This document shows positions 42,966 through 51,252 of a DNA stretch of 64,000 bases, piece after piece. Within the stretch, counting starts at the first letter, position 1. Each line of letters begins with the position of its first letter. Source of the stretch: Paenochrobactrum gallinarii. GTDB lineage: Bacteria; Pseudomonadota; Alphaproteobacteria; Rhizobiales; Rhizobiaceae. Both the position numbers and the translations under genes were made by a program. The stretch lies in assembly GCF_014205685.1 (NCBI RefSeq), contig NZ_JACIIU010000001.1, positions 186,001 through 250,000 of the forward strand, written 5' to 3'. The notes below the pieces were generated by a model, which saw only the letters and a program-made list of their open reading frames with translations, was not told where the DNA came from and did not search any database.

Positions 42966-43394
42966 TCAGCCCACCACTTCCAGGCCCATCGAACGGGCAG
43001 AACCTTCAACCATACGCATAGCTGCTTCGATGTCAGCTGCGCTCAGGTCTTTCATCTTAGCTTCTGCAATTTCACGGACTTTATCACGTGAAATTGTACC
43101 GGCTTTAACCTTGCCTGGCTCTTTCGAACCGGACTTCAGATTAGCAGCCTTTTTCAAGAAGTAAGCAACAGGCGGAGTCTTCATCACAAAAGTGAAAGAC
43201 TTATCCTGGTAATAGGTGATCACGACTGGAATCGGGGAACCCTTTTCCATATCCTGTGAGGCAGCGTTAAATGCCTTACAGAATTCCATGATATTGATAC
43301 CACGCTGACCGAGAGCCGGACCAATTGGTGGTGAAGGGTTGGCAGCACCTGCAGCAACCTGCAGTTTGAGCTGACCTGCAACTTTTTTAGCCAT
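42966..43394 (-). CDS. rplK: Ribosomal protein L11
   Basis: A 142-residue protein of the GTPase-associated centre. [21 protein letters not shown] and [19 protein letters not shown] are diagnostic, the proline-rich part being the thiostrepton-site domain. It follows nusG after 170 bp rich in hairpins. Confidence 0.98.
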   Translation of the reverse strand: MAKKVAGQLKLQVAAGAANPSPPIGPALGQRGINIMEFCKAFNAASQDMEKGSPIPVVITYYQDKSFTFVMKTPPVAYFLKKAANLKSGSKEPGKVKAGTISRDKVREIAEAKMKDLSAADIEAAMRMVEGSARSMGLEVVG

Positions 43395-43416
43395 TGCATT
43401 CTGCTTTCATTGATAT

Positions 43417-43555
43417 GCCGGCAAGCCGGCGACTCTTTAAAACGCCAATTAAATTGGCAGTGCAGTTCGGTGGTCTGACTTACCGACCGGCTAAAGCCGG
43501 CTTACCTTCCACCTCACACCGCATTTACAATGCGGCGGGCGGCACTAAGGCCGCC
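43417..43555 (-). other. Hairpin-rich nusG-rplK junction
   Basis: Inverted repeats follow each other: GGCGGC/GCCGCC (43538-43555), CCGCATT/AATGCGG (43519-43535), CCGGCT/AGCCGG (43487-43500), GCCAAT/ATTGGC (43444-43458) and GCCGGC/GCCGGC (43417-43430). No T-run is seen. An L1-binding mimic that represses rplKA would be expected here. Confidence 0.6.
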
Positions 43556-43564
43556 ATAAAACGA

Positions 43565-44092
43565 TCAGAGCTTTTCAACCTGACCGAATTCGAGATCCAC
43601 AGGAGTAGCGCGGCCAAAGATCGAAACTTCGACCTTGAGGCGTGAACGCTCTTCTTCAACTTCCTGTACGATACCATTGAAGGATGCGAACGGACCGTCA
43701 GAAACACGAACCTGCTCACCAACTTCAAAGGATACAGATGCCTTCGGACGATCAACACCTTCCTGAACCTGCGCCAAAATCTGCTCGATTTCACGCACAG
43801 GGATAGCAACCGGATTTGGATCACCCAAAAAACCGGTTACGCGCGATGTGTTTTTGATCAGCGAGAACAGAGCATCTGTCAAATTCGCTTTAATCAACAC
43901 ATAACCCGGAAAGAACTTACGCTCTGCATCGACCTTACGGCCACGACGCACTTCCACAACCTTTTCGGTCGGAACGATAATCTGTTCGATCAGGTGCGAC
44001 AGACCTTTTTGGTCTGCTTTCAGCTGAATGTCGTCAGCAACCTTTTTTTCAAAGTTCGAATAGGCATGAACAATGTACCAGCGTGCAGTCAT
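43565..44092 (-). CDS. nusG: Transcription termination/antitermination factor NusG
   Basis: A 175-residue factor that binds RNA polymerase, Rho and S10. The NGN domain starts MTARWYIVHAYSNFEKKVAD and has RKFFPGYVLIKANLTD; the KOW domain has VRVSDGPFASFNGIVQEVEEERSRLKVEV. The start at 44092 matches the family; an extra 13 codons upstream lie in the secE gap. Adjacent to secE as usual. Confidence 0.98.
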   Translation of the reverse strand: MTARWYIVHAYSNFEKKVADDIQLKADQKGLSHLIEQIIVPTEKVVEVRRGRKVDAERKFFPGYVLIKANLTDALFSLIKNTSRVTGFLGDPNPVAIPVREIEQILAQVQEGVDRPKASVSFEVGEQVRVSDGPFASFNGIVQEVEEERSRLKVEVSIFGRATPVDLEFGQVEKL

Positions 44093-44114
44093 CCCGTTAC
44101 TCCCGTATAAACCG

Positions 44115-44315
44115 TCAGCGTCCGAGACCAAGTATCAACTCAACAACATAAGCCATAAGCTGATCCGCAAGAAAGAAAAATGCAGCTGCAACAAACGCCA
44201 TTACAACCACCATAATTGTGGAAATAACAGTTTCACGCCGTGAAGGCCATGTAACCTTAGCCGTTTCAGCACGAACCTGCTGCAAAAATGTAAAAGGATT
44301 CGTCTTAGATGCCAT
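44115..44315 (-). CDS. secE: Protein translocase subunit SecE
   Basis: A 66-residue, single-span protein of the SecYEG channel. FLQQVRAETAKVTWPSRRETV is the conserved amphipathic helix, followed by one membrane segment (about 31-58). The short, one-helix form is usual in alphaproteobacteria. It lies 22 bp before nusG. Confidence 0.97.
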   Translation of the reverse strand: MASKTNPFTFLQQVRAETAKVTWPSRRETVISTIMVVVMAFVAAAFFFLADQLMAYVVELILGLGR

Positions 44316-44660
44316 TTGTCACTCTGTCATTGATCTGGCGTGATAAAAAATGATTCAAACAGCGAATCAAACTTTAACTCACGCATCTACGGCACGCAAA
44401 GCTGATGATTCAGCTCCACGCACCGCGTGTCTGTTGACGTTACATAGAACCGATTCTCAAAAAATACAAGCCCAGACGTTAACGAAAGTAAAACAGCCGC
44501 CCGCAAACTGCGCTCATCCAGAGAAAAGACCCTTCGGACACTCCCCTCACCTCAAAGGCTAAGGACGTGCTCACCCAACAATATTCAACACTTAAATATC
44601 ATTGGCCTTAAAACGAAATTGAGCGCAGCACAGCTTTACACTATGCGGCGCCCAACTAAA
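44316..44660. other. Intergenic region between secE and tRNA-Trp
   Basis: About 345 bp without a gene, expected to hold the secE-nusG promoter or a tRNA-Trp processing site. I see no clear promoter, terminator or repeat in it. The plus-strand frame at 44350-44562 has no coding character. Confidence 0.5.
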
Positions 44661-44736
44661 TGGCAGGGGCAGCAGGGCTCGAACCCGCGACCTACGGTTT
44701 TGGAGACCGTCGCTCTACCAACTGAGCTATACCCCT
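44661..44736 (-). tRNA. tRNA-Trp (anticodon CCA)
   Basis: A 76-nt cloverleaf: acceptor AGGGGTA pairs with TGCCCCT, the anticodon stem ACGGT/ACCGT encloses CTCCAAA with anticodon CCA, and the T arm is GCGGG-TTCGAAC-CCTGC (one G-T pair). CCA is encoded. It lies between tuf copy 2 and secE, its usual place. Confidence 0.97.
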
Positions 44737-44879
44737 AAATACTTGAACCTAAAGGCTCTTGTATTTGACACCAGAGAATCTGATGTCTGAATTCTTTCAA
44801 CCTCTTAGCGCTCAAATTTTGAAACATCAAGCACTAAAAAGCGCTGATCAGCAATTATTTTCACTGATCAGCATATTTT

Positions 44880-46055
44880 TTATTCGATGATGGAAGCGAC
44901 GACGCCGGCACCAACGGTACGGCCACCTTCGCGGATAGCAAAGCGGAGCTTTTCTTCCATAGCGATAGGTACGATCAGCGCAACATCAACAGAAACGTTG
45001 TCACCTGGCATAACCATTTCAACGCCTTCTGGCAAGGTTACAATACCGGTAACGTCAGTTGTACGGAAGTAGAACTGAGGACGATAGTTGGTGAAGAACG
45101 GAGTATGACGGCCGCCTTCTTCCTTGGTCAGAATATAGGCTTCTGCCTTGAACTTGGTGTGTGGCTTAACGGAACCTGGCTTGCAGAGAACCTGACCACG
45201 TTCAACGTCTTCACGGCCTACACCACGTACGAGCGCACCGATGTTATCGCCAGCCTGACCCTGATCGAGCAGCTTGCGGAACATTTCAACGCCGGTAACA
45301 GTTGTCTTGCCGGTAGGCTTGATGCCCACGATTTCAACTTCTTCACCAACTTTAACGATACCGCGCTCTACACGACCGGTAACAACTGTACCACGGCCGG
45401 AGATCGAGAATACGTCTTCGATTGGCATCAGGAACGGCTGATCAACAGGACGTTCCGGAGTTGGGATGTAGCTGTCAACAGCTGCCATCAGTTCGCGGAT
45501 TGCATCTTCACCAATGGTTTTGTCTGAATCTTCCAGAGCTGCAAGAGCCGAGCCCTTGATGACCGGAATATCGTCGCCCGGGAAGTCGTATTTCGACAGA
45601 AGTTCACGAACTTCCATTTCTACGAGTTCGAGCAGTTCAGCATCGTCAACCTGGTCAACTTTGTTCAAGAAGACAACGATCGCAGGAACACCAACCTGAC
45701 GAGCAAGCAGAATGTGCTCACGGGTCTGTGGCATTGGACCATCAGCAGCGTTAACAACGAGGATCGCGCCGTCCATCTGAGCAGCACCGGTGATCATGTT
45801 CTTAACATAGTCAGCGTGACCTGGGCAGTCGACGTGTGCATAGTGACGGTTTTCGGTTTCATATTCAACGTGGGAAGTTGAAATGGTGATACCACGTGCT
45901 TTTTCTTCCGGTGCAGCATCGATCTGGTCGTATGCGCGGAAGTCACCAAAGAATTTGGTGATAGCTGCTGTCAACGAGGTCTTACCATGGTCAACGTGAC
46001 CGATGGTGCCGATGTTAACGTGCGGTTTGTTACGTTCGAATTTACTCTTAGCCAT
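44880..46055 (-). CDS. tuf: Elongation factor Tu (copy 2, tRNA-tuf-secE cluster)
   Basis: A 391-residue protein identical to that of copy 1 at 27139-28314. The DNA differs at seven silent bases, four of them within the first 15 codons. It is flanked by tRNA-Gly upstream and tRNA-Trp downstream, as in the tufB arrangement of many proteobacteria, so it is transcribed with tRNAs rather than with fusA. Confidence 0.99.
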   Translation of the reverse strand: MAKSKFERNKPHVNIGTIGHVDHGKTSLTAAITKFFGDFRAYDQIDAAPEEKARGITISTSHVEYETENRHYAHVDCPGHADYVKNMITGAAQMDGAILVVNAADGPMPQTREHILLARQVGVPAIVVFLNKVDQVDDAELLELVEMEVRELLSKYDFPGDDIPVIKGSALAALEDSDKTIGEDAIRELMAAVDSYIPTPERPVDQPFLMPIEDVFSISGRGTVVTGRVERGIVKVGEEVEIVGIKPTGKTTVTGVEMFRKLLDQGQAGDNIGALVRGVGREDVERGQVLCKPGSVKPHTKFKAEAYILTKEEGGRHTPFFTNYRPQFYFRTTDVTGIVTLPEGVEMVMPGDNVSVDVALIVPIAMEEKLRFAIREGGRTVGAGVVASIIE

Positions 46056-46186
46056 CGCCGTTGTTCTCTTCTTTTAGAACTGCTTGCGTGCCAGCACAGG
46101 TATCCATACCGGCGTTTAATACAGAAAAACGGACCGGTTTCCCGTCCGCTTCATGAAAACTTTACGCCAGTTCGCTCTCGAAACTC

Positions 46187-46260
46187 TGGAGCGGGTAGCG
46201 GGAATCGAACCCGCGTATTCAGCTTGGAAGGCTGCTGCTCTACCATTGAGCTATACCCGC
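46187..46260 (-). tRNA. tRNA-Gly (anticodon TCC)
   Basis: A 74-nt cloverleaf with acceptor GCGGGTA/TACCCGC, T arm GCGGG-TTCGATT-CCCGC and anticodon loop CTTCCAA (anticodon TCC). The first anticodon-stem pair is a G-A mismatch. CCA is encoded. Confidence 0.97.
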
Positions 46261-46283
46261 GCATTTGACATCCGCTCCGGCAG

Positions 46284-46368
46284 TGGTGGAGGAAGTTGGA
46301 TTTGAACCAACGTAGGCTTAGCCAACGGATTTACAGTCCGTCCCCTTTAACCACTCGGGCATTCCTCC
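46284..46368 (-). tRNA. tRNA-Tyr (anticodon GTA)
   Basis: An 85-nt tRNA with a long variable arm. The acceptor GGAGGAA/TTCCTCC, anticodon loop CTGTAAA (anticodon GTA) and T arm TTGG-TTCAAAT-CCAA are clear. CCA is encoded. It is the first gene of the tRNA-tuf-tRNA unit. Confidence 0.97.
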
Positions 46369-46735
46369 AGCTTACACTGCCAGCGGAGTCGAGCAACTAG
46401 GCATTCCACAACGATTTGAGTGACTTAACATTTTGATTTGTCAATCAATCGCTGTTGGTGGCGTTATGACGATAGAGCCGCGAACTGTCAACAGCCAATT
46501 CTCAATTCTTTGAAGAAAAATGCATATTCTTTCCACAGCCTGTCAAAAAAATCAGGTTTTTGCGGTTATGAAAGTGATGATTGATGATTGTTTTCAACAG
46601 CCTAAGCCGCAAAAACACGTAAAAAACCGCGCAAAACCGGCACATTTTAAGCCTTTCACTCAATATAGGCATACTCAGGCAGCTTTTTCATGTATGCAGA
46701 CAGTCAAATTCCTCTTTGAAGAAATTAAAATCGCC
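46369..46735. other. Divergent intergenic region tRNA-Tyr / rlmB
   Basis: A 367-bp gap. A perfect TTGACA on the minus strand (46439-46444), about 71 bp upstream of tRNA-Tyr, is a candidate -35 box, though the -10 at 17 bp spacing is poor. The rest, towards rlmB, is AT-rich with no gene; the reading frame upstream of rlmB is open but has no ribosome site. Confidence 0.45.
46439..46444 (-). promoter_or_regulatory. Possible -35 box for the tRNA-Tyr/Gly-tuf-tRNA-Trp unit
   Basis: TTGACA matches the sigma-70 -35 consensus exactly in the right direction. The downstream -10 (around ACTCAA) is weak, so this is tentative. Confidence 0.3.
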
Positions 46736-47596
46736 ATGAGCACCGACAACAATAAAAAAACACCCAAAGATTCTCATTACGCACGTCTGAGACGTCAGTT
46801 TCGTGACCAGAATGCGAATCCTGCCGCACAAAATTTCCGTAAAAGCACCCGTCCGGCGACAGATGCGCGTGCATTGTCTGATGATTTAGTGCGTCTCTAT
46901 GGTTTACACACGGTTCGTGCCGCTGTTTTAAACCCGAACCGCAAGATCACCCGCATGTTGGCGACGCGTAACGCCCTCGCCCGTCTTGAAATTGAAGATA
47001 TCGAATCTCGTAACTTTCCGATTGAGATTGTAACACCCCGCGATATCGACAATGAAACCGGCAGCGAAGCCGTGCATCAGGGTGTGATGATTGAAGCAAA
47101 GCCGCTGAAAGCACAAAAACTCAGCGATTTGCAGGACAGCCAGCTGCTTTTGGTGCTGGATCAGGTCACTGATCCGCATAATGTCGGCGCCATCATGCGT
47201 TCAGCCGTTGCTTTTGGTGCGCAGGCACTCATTACCACCAGCCGCCACAGCCCGCAAGAATCAGGTGTATTGGCAAAATCTGCCTCCGGTGCGCTGGAAC
47301 TGATCAATCATATTGAAGTTCGCAACCTTGCCGAGGCACTGGGCGAGCTGCACGAACTTGGCTTTATGACCATCGGTCTTGATTCTGAAGGCTCTGCTGA
47401 AATGGAAGCGACCTTAGCGGGTGGCAAAATCGCGCTTGTGCTGGGTGCAGAAGGTAAAGGTCTTCGCCAAAAAACCCGCGAAACCGTTTCAGCTCTTGCC
47501 CGCCTTGATATGCCAGGTGAAATCAAATCACTCAACGTTTCTAATGCAGCGGCTATTTCGCTTTATGCAGCCGAGCGTTATCTGCGCAGTAAATAA
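46736..47596 (+). CDS. rlmB: 23S rRNA (Gm2251) 2'-O-methyltransferase, TrmH/SpoU family
   Basis: A 286-residue SPOUT methyltransferase. After a basic N-terminal tail comes the substrate-binding domain (LYGLHTVRAAVLNPNRKI) and the catalytic knot: motif 1 LVLDQVTDPHNVGAIMRSA, motif 2 LVLGAEGKGLR and motif 3 LNVSNAAAISLYAAER. The start at 46736 (MSTDNNKK) is chosen because the upstream 72 codons are AT-rich and unlike the family. RlmB is the best match; a TrmH-type tRNA role cannot be fully excluded. Confidence 0.9.
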   Translation: MSTDNNKKTPKDSHYARLRRQFRDQNANPAAQNFRKSTRPATDARALSDDLVRLYGLHTVRAAVLNPNRKITRMLATRNALARLEIEDIESRNFPIEIVTPRDIDNETGSEAVHQGVMIEAKPLKAQKLSDLQDSQLLLVLDQVTDPHNVGAIMRSAVAFGAQALITTSRHSPQESGVLAKSASGALELINHIEVRNLAEALGELHELGFMTIGLDSEGSAEMEATLAGGKIALVLGAEGKGLRQKTRETVSALARLDMPGEIKSLNVSNAAAISLYAAERYLRSK

Positions 47597-47613
47597 GCAT
47601 GCAGCCTTGAAAA

Positions 47614-47650
47614 TAAAAAAAGCGGCTATGGGAAATAGCCGCTTTTTCTT
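47614..47650. terminator. Bidirectional terminator rlmB / CBS protein
   Basis: AAAAAGCGGCTAT and ATAGCCGCTTTTT form a strong stem around GGGAA between the converging genes, with A- and T-runs on both sides. Confidence 0.9.
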
Positions 47651-47674
47651 TATCCGATTGAATGTGCGCTTAAA

Positions 47675-48106
47675 TTATGCGCTCGCGATGTAATTGCGAA
47701 TCTCGTCGGCTTCACGCTCGACCTGCTCAATACGAGCCTTCACCACGTCACCAATAGAAATAATGCCTTCCAGCTTACCGTCACGTTCCACCGGCATATG
47801 GCGGAAGCGTTTCTGTGTCATGATTTCCATCACCTGATTGACGGTGTGCTTTTCCTGGCATGTCTCGACTTTTTTGGTCATCACTTCAGACACCGGCATA
47901 TCCAATGCCTTTTGGCCTTGTGCGGAAAGCATCCGCACCACATCACGCTCTGACAAGATCCCCAGAATCGCATGTGCCTCATCACATATCACCAAAGCAC
48001 CGATACGATGACGTGCGAGCATGGCGATAACTTCTGACAGGGTCGCATTCGGCATCGCACTGATGACGTCACGCCCTTTTTTTTCCAGAATAGATTTAAC
48101 CGTCAT
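47675..48106 (-). CDS. CBS-domain pair protein
   Basis: A 143-residue protein made of two CBS domains and nothing else. The first has AMPNATLSEVIAMLARHRIGAL and GILSERDVVRML, the second CQEKHTVNQVMEIMTQKRFRHMPV and GIISIGDVVKARI. Such pairs bind adenine nucleotides or SAM and often sense energy state; the partner is unknown. The start at 48106 has GGAGGA 6 bases upstream, unlike the frame's first start at 48121. Confidence 0.93.
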   Translation of the reverse strand: MTVKSILEKKGRDVISAMPNATLSEVIAMLARHRIGALVICDEAHAILGILSERDVVRMLSAQGQKALDMPVSEVMTKKVETCQEKHTVNQVMEIMTQKRFRHMPVERDGKLEGIISIGDVVKARIEQVEREADEIRNYIASA

Positions 48107-48300
48107 GATTAATCCTCCCATTTACGGATATGCGAGCTCAATATTGCTTATTAGTTTTATGCATTATTCTCACAACCAAAGCCCTTCCCCCAAAAGCTTC
48201 CGTATTCCGTCATGGTGATCTGTCAGATCAAACAAATCAAGTCACTAAACATGATCTGACGTTATAATTATGCAAGCAGCAGATCCGTTACTTCATCTGT

Positions 48301-49080
48301 TTAGCGCTTAAAATAACGATCATATTCCTTTGGCCGATCCAGCAAAGCAATACCAAAGAAGCCAGCGACAAAACCGCCAATATGCGCTTCCCATGCAATA
48401 GAGGCCAGACCTGCCTCCTGCGCCGAATAAACACCGGTGATAATATTGATGATAAACCAGATGCCAACAAAGGTTATGACAGGGCGATAAGTCAGTGTTG
48501 TTAAAACGGGCAGTAACGGGCCCGCAAAAGCCGACATGTTTTTATTACCACTATGGGTTGGAACGCGTCTGAAGCCATAGCGTGCCGCCGCACCCATCAT
48601 GCCGGAGATCGCACCGGATGCCCCCACCAGCGGAATATTGCTGGTCGGATAAATGGCATAATGCGTCAAAACAGCGACAATCGATGTCAGCGCCCAGAAA
48701 ATCAAAATCTTTGATGTGCCGATGCGGCCAGCCAATGGCGAACCGAAAGCTGCCAGCCAAACCATATTAACCGCCAAATGCGCAAAACTGCCATGCATGA
48801 ATGAATAACTCAGCATGGTGAACAATGCAGCGGGATCATAAAAGCCGGTACCATAAGTAAAGCGTGCCGGAATGAAGGCAAAATTCAACATGAAGATAAA
48901 ATTATGCTCTTCAGATATCAGATAGTTTTGGGCGACATAAATCACACCACAAAGCCCGATCAGGCCGATGATAACAGCGGGAATATTGAAAACCGGCTCG
49001 CGTGTCTTTTGCGGTTGCGGTGAACCGCCACCCATTTGATCAGTCACATCATAGCTTTCATTTGAATCATGATTTGTCAT
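48301..49080 (-). CDS. Rhomboid family intramembrane serine protease
   Basis: A 259-residue, roughly six-helix membrane protein. The catalytic dyad is Ser155 in GASGAISG and His233 in HIGGFVAG; the upstream HGSFAHLAVNMVWL block (His96, His101, Asn105) forms the oxyanion region. The first 30 residues are a polar cytoplasmic tail. Substrates are unknown. It is alone between long gaps on both sides (about 180 bp and 450 bp). Confidence 0.93.
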   Translation of the reverse strand: MTNHDSNESYDVTDQMGGGSPQPQKTREPVFNIPAVIIGLIGLCGVIYVAQNYLISEEHNFIFMLNFAFIPARFTYGTGFYDPAALFTMLSYSFMHGSFAHLAVNMVWLAAFGSPLAGRIGTSKILIFWALTSIVAVLTHYAIYPTSNIPLVGASGAISGMMGAAARYGFRRVPTHSGNKNMSAFAGPLLPVLTTLTYRPVITFVGIWFIINIITGVYSAQEAGLASIAWEAHIGGFVAGFFGIALLDRPKEYDRYFKR

Positions 49081-49529
49081 GAAGTTTTGATTCCCGTCAT
49101 TTCACATGCTGCACTTCATATCATATGGAGTGCAGCCTTGAAAAAAGAACTGTTCATCAGACAGATAGGTTATTTTTTTGGCTTCAGCGCTCTTTTTCAA
49201 TTCTTAACAAATTTAACCAAATCACCGCCTGATGCCTACACTTTTGACAGGCTGCGCGAACTGTCCCCCATCCGAAAACTTAAAGTAGAAACAAGTCGAA
49301 CTGTTAATATTACAATAAAATCAATTAGTTAACATGAAATTCGGAATCAAATTCTGAAAGACTTCATCAAACTCGTTAACCTTAACAAATTCTAACAGTG
49401 GATGAGTAAAGGGTTAAGCTGGCATTCAAGTGCTTAATCCTGTTGGATAGGACAAATCACCATATATGCGCATCAGCACCATCAATATCATGATGTGCGG
49501 CACAATCTATTTTTAAGCGGAAACCTGTT
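49081..49529. other. Divergent intergenic region rhomboid / PAS protein
   Basis: A 449-bp, AT-rich gap. It includes several TTAA elements, but none at the 7-bp CtrA spacing, and a doubtful small frame (49138-49332, described as a finding). Promoters for the two flanking genes must lie here, but I cannot pick them. Confidence 0.45.
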
Positions 49530-50156
49530 TTGTCACGTTCCAGCGCCCCTCATGCACTGACACCAGCAGTGCAATTTCTTTCCACCACGTGGCACGCTTT
49601 GCGTGAAAATCACGACATCCCTTTGCGTCGTCATTTTACCCCGCGCCTGATGGCAGATTATTTGCCGGATATTTTCATTCTGCATCATAAGGCCAAACGT
49701 GGCGTACAGTTTCGCTTGGCTGGCACCCGCCTTTGCGCACGCCATGGTCAGGAACTGGGCAATCAGTTGTTTGCTTCGCTATGGCGTGAAAATGATCAGG
49801 TTGTTACGGAAGAAATGTTACACAGTGTTGCAGCAAACAATATGCCTTTATGCGCGCAACTGACCGGCATCAGCCGTGCAAATCGCCAAAACCAGTTCGA
49901 ACTTTTGATTCTGCCGGTGCAGCATCAGGACGAAACGCAATGGATTGGTGCAATCGCCGCGCATGAAAGCCCTTTTTGGCTGGAAGCAGATCCCATTGAA
50001 TTTTATCAGATCGATTATTCATTTGCGATTACGCAAGATAATTTGCAGGCAGCCAAAGCACAGGTAAATGCCGCCTACTCTTATAAAAATCCGGCCGCCC
50101 AAAAAGCCGCACCTAAAAGACGCCAGTTCCGTATTATTCAAGGTGGCAAGCAATAG
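49530..50156 (+). CDS. PAS domain (PAS_5-type) protein
   Basis: A 208-residue protein resembling the alphaproteobacterial PAS_5 family: LPDIFILHHKAKRGVQFRLAG is the typical beta-strand region, followed by GTRLCARHGQELG and LWRENDQVVTEEM. It has no output domain, signal peptide or membrane segment; the C-terminal 40 residues are basic and Ala/Lys-rich. The start is a TTG at 49530 with GCGGAAA about 9 bases upstream. It probably acts as a small sensor or protein-interaction module. The stop codon sits inside a hairpin (50142-50168). Confidence 0.8.
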   Translation: MSRSSAPHALTPAVQFLSTTWHALRENHDIPLRRHFTPRLMADYLPDIFILHHKAKRGVQFRLAGTRLCARHGQELGNQLFASLWRENDQVVTEEMLHSVAANNMPLCAQLTGISRANRQNQFELLILPVQHQDETQWIGAIAAHESPFWLEADPIEFYQIDYSFAITQDNLQAAKAQVNAAYSYKNPAAQKAAPKRRQFRIIQGGKQ

Positions 50157-50180
50157 GTCCTTGCCACCACCTTGTTGGTT
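50142..50180 (+). terminator. Terminator hairpin overlapping the PAS-gene stop codon
   Basis: GGTGGCAAG (50142-50150) pairs with CTTGCCACC (50160-50168), and the TAG stop lies in the loop. A T-run (GGTTTTTC) follows only after about 10 bp, so termination may be weak. Confidence 0.6.
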
Positions 50181-50195
50181 TTTCATGAGCGCCCG

Positions 50196-50723
50196 TTAAA
50201 CCGGCTCCATCCCACGCATGAAAGCATGTGATTTCTCAACATAATTGCGTGCTGATTCTTTTAACTTCGCAACCGCTGCATCATCAAGTTGGCGTACCAC
50301 CCGTGCCGGTGAACCTACAATCAGTGAATTATCCGGAAATTCTTTTCCCTCTGTCACCAGCGCGCCGGCACCAACCAGACAATTATTGCCGATTTTTGCA
50401 CCATTCAGCACAATCGCGCCGATACCAATCAAGCTGTTTTCACCAATCGTGCAACCATGCAGCATAGCGCGGTGGCCAATGGTGCAGCCCTCCCCGATTG
50501 TCAGCGGAAAACCATAATCCGTGTGCATCACACAATGTTCCTGCACGTTACTATTGGCACCGATTTTAATCAGCTCGTTGTCGCCACGTAAAATCACGCC
50601 AAACCACAGGCTGGCATTTTCTCCCAGATGCACTTTGCCGATGGCAGTCGCATCCGGCGCAATCCAGTTGGTTTTCACATCATCATAGGTTGGTGCATGA
50701 CCATTAAAGGCATAAATCGGCAT
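50196..50723 (-). CDS. Gamma-class carbonic anhydrase-like hexapeptide protein
   Basis: A 175-residue left-handed beta-helix protein (YrdA/PaaY/gamma-CA group). Hexapeptide repeats run from about 15 to 140; the metal-binding histidines lie in EHCVMHTD and GHRAMLHGC (three His as expected). The start at 50723 has GAGGAGG upstream, better than the frame's first start at 50759. Catalysis as carbonic anhydrase is possible but not shown for many members. Confidence 0.88.
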   Translation of the reverse strand: MPIYAFNGHAPTYDDVKTNWIAPDATAIGKVHLGENASLWFGVILRGDNELIKIGANSNVQEHCVMHTDYGFPLTIGEGCTIGHRAMLHGCTIGENSLIGIGAIVLNGAKIGNNCLVGAGALVTEGKEFPDNSLIVGSPARVVRQLDDAAVAKLKESARNYVEKSHAFMRGMEPV

Positions 50724-50865
50724 AAAACCTCCTCTTTTTTTGCAACTCATCAGAACCAAAGCCGCTTTTATCTTTATCGCTTCTGCCTCAACTATGTTGC
50801 TTGAGGCTAAGCATTACAAGCCATCTCAATCTTATAAAATCGTCTAACTTTGCATGGGCGCATAA

Positions 50866-50903
50866 GAAAAGCCCTGCCGGAACGAACCAAACAGGGCTTT
50901 AAT
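50866..50903 (-). terminator. Terminator of the DUF3126 gene
   Basis: AAAGCCCTG and CAGGGCTTT form a 9-bp stem; leftward it ends TTTTCTTA. It lies about 35 bp after the DUF3126 stop. Confidence 0.85.
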
Positions 50904-50935
50904 AAATTCAACCGCCGAAACGGGGATGAATTGAA

Positions 50936-51151
50936 TTAGTCGAGATCAACGTCCAGAATAGCCATGGAGAAGTTGTAGGACAATTCACCATCTTCTTCGT
51001 CTTCATCGACATAAATCAGGCCGAGAAACTCATCATCCAGATATAATTCGCATGAATCATCCTTACGTGGACGAGCCTTCACCTGCAAAGACGGATTACC
51101 AAAAGTCCGTTTGAAATAAGCGTCGAGTTTTTTGATTTCTTCGGGTTTCAA
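50936..51151 (-). CDS. DUF3126 family protein
   Basis: A 71-residue protein of the alphaproteobacterial DUF3126 family: EEIKKLDAYFKRTFGNPSLQ at the start, then RPRKDDSCELYLDDEFLGLIY and an acidic DEDEEDGELSYNFSMAILD end. No function is established. It lies between cysE and the carbonic anhydrase-like gene, in the same direction. Confidence 0.9.
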   Translation of the reverse strand: MKPEEIKKLDAYFKRTFGNPSLQVKARPRKDDSCELYLDDEFLGLIYVDEDEEDGELSYNFSMAILDVDLD

Positions 51152-51252
51152 CCGGATTCTCCTGATTAGAATGTTAAGCGGGCTTAATGCACCCGCTCCG
51201 AATTATTGTAAAGGCTCATCGCCCATTTGTGTCTGTTTATTAAAAGCTGATC

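Noticed and set aside
27139..46055. Two tuf copies as ends of a mobile or duplicated segment
   Set aside because: The identity stops at the gene borders, the copies are in the same orientation, and both positions are the normal tufA and tufB sites; gene conversion explains it.
49375..49405. Cluster of TTAA elements before the PAS gene as CtrA sites
   Set aside because: None has the 7-bp spacing; the region is simply AT-rich.
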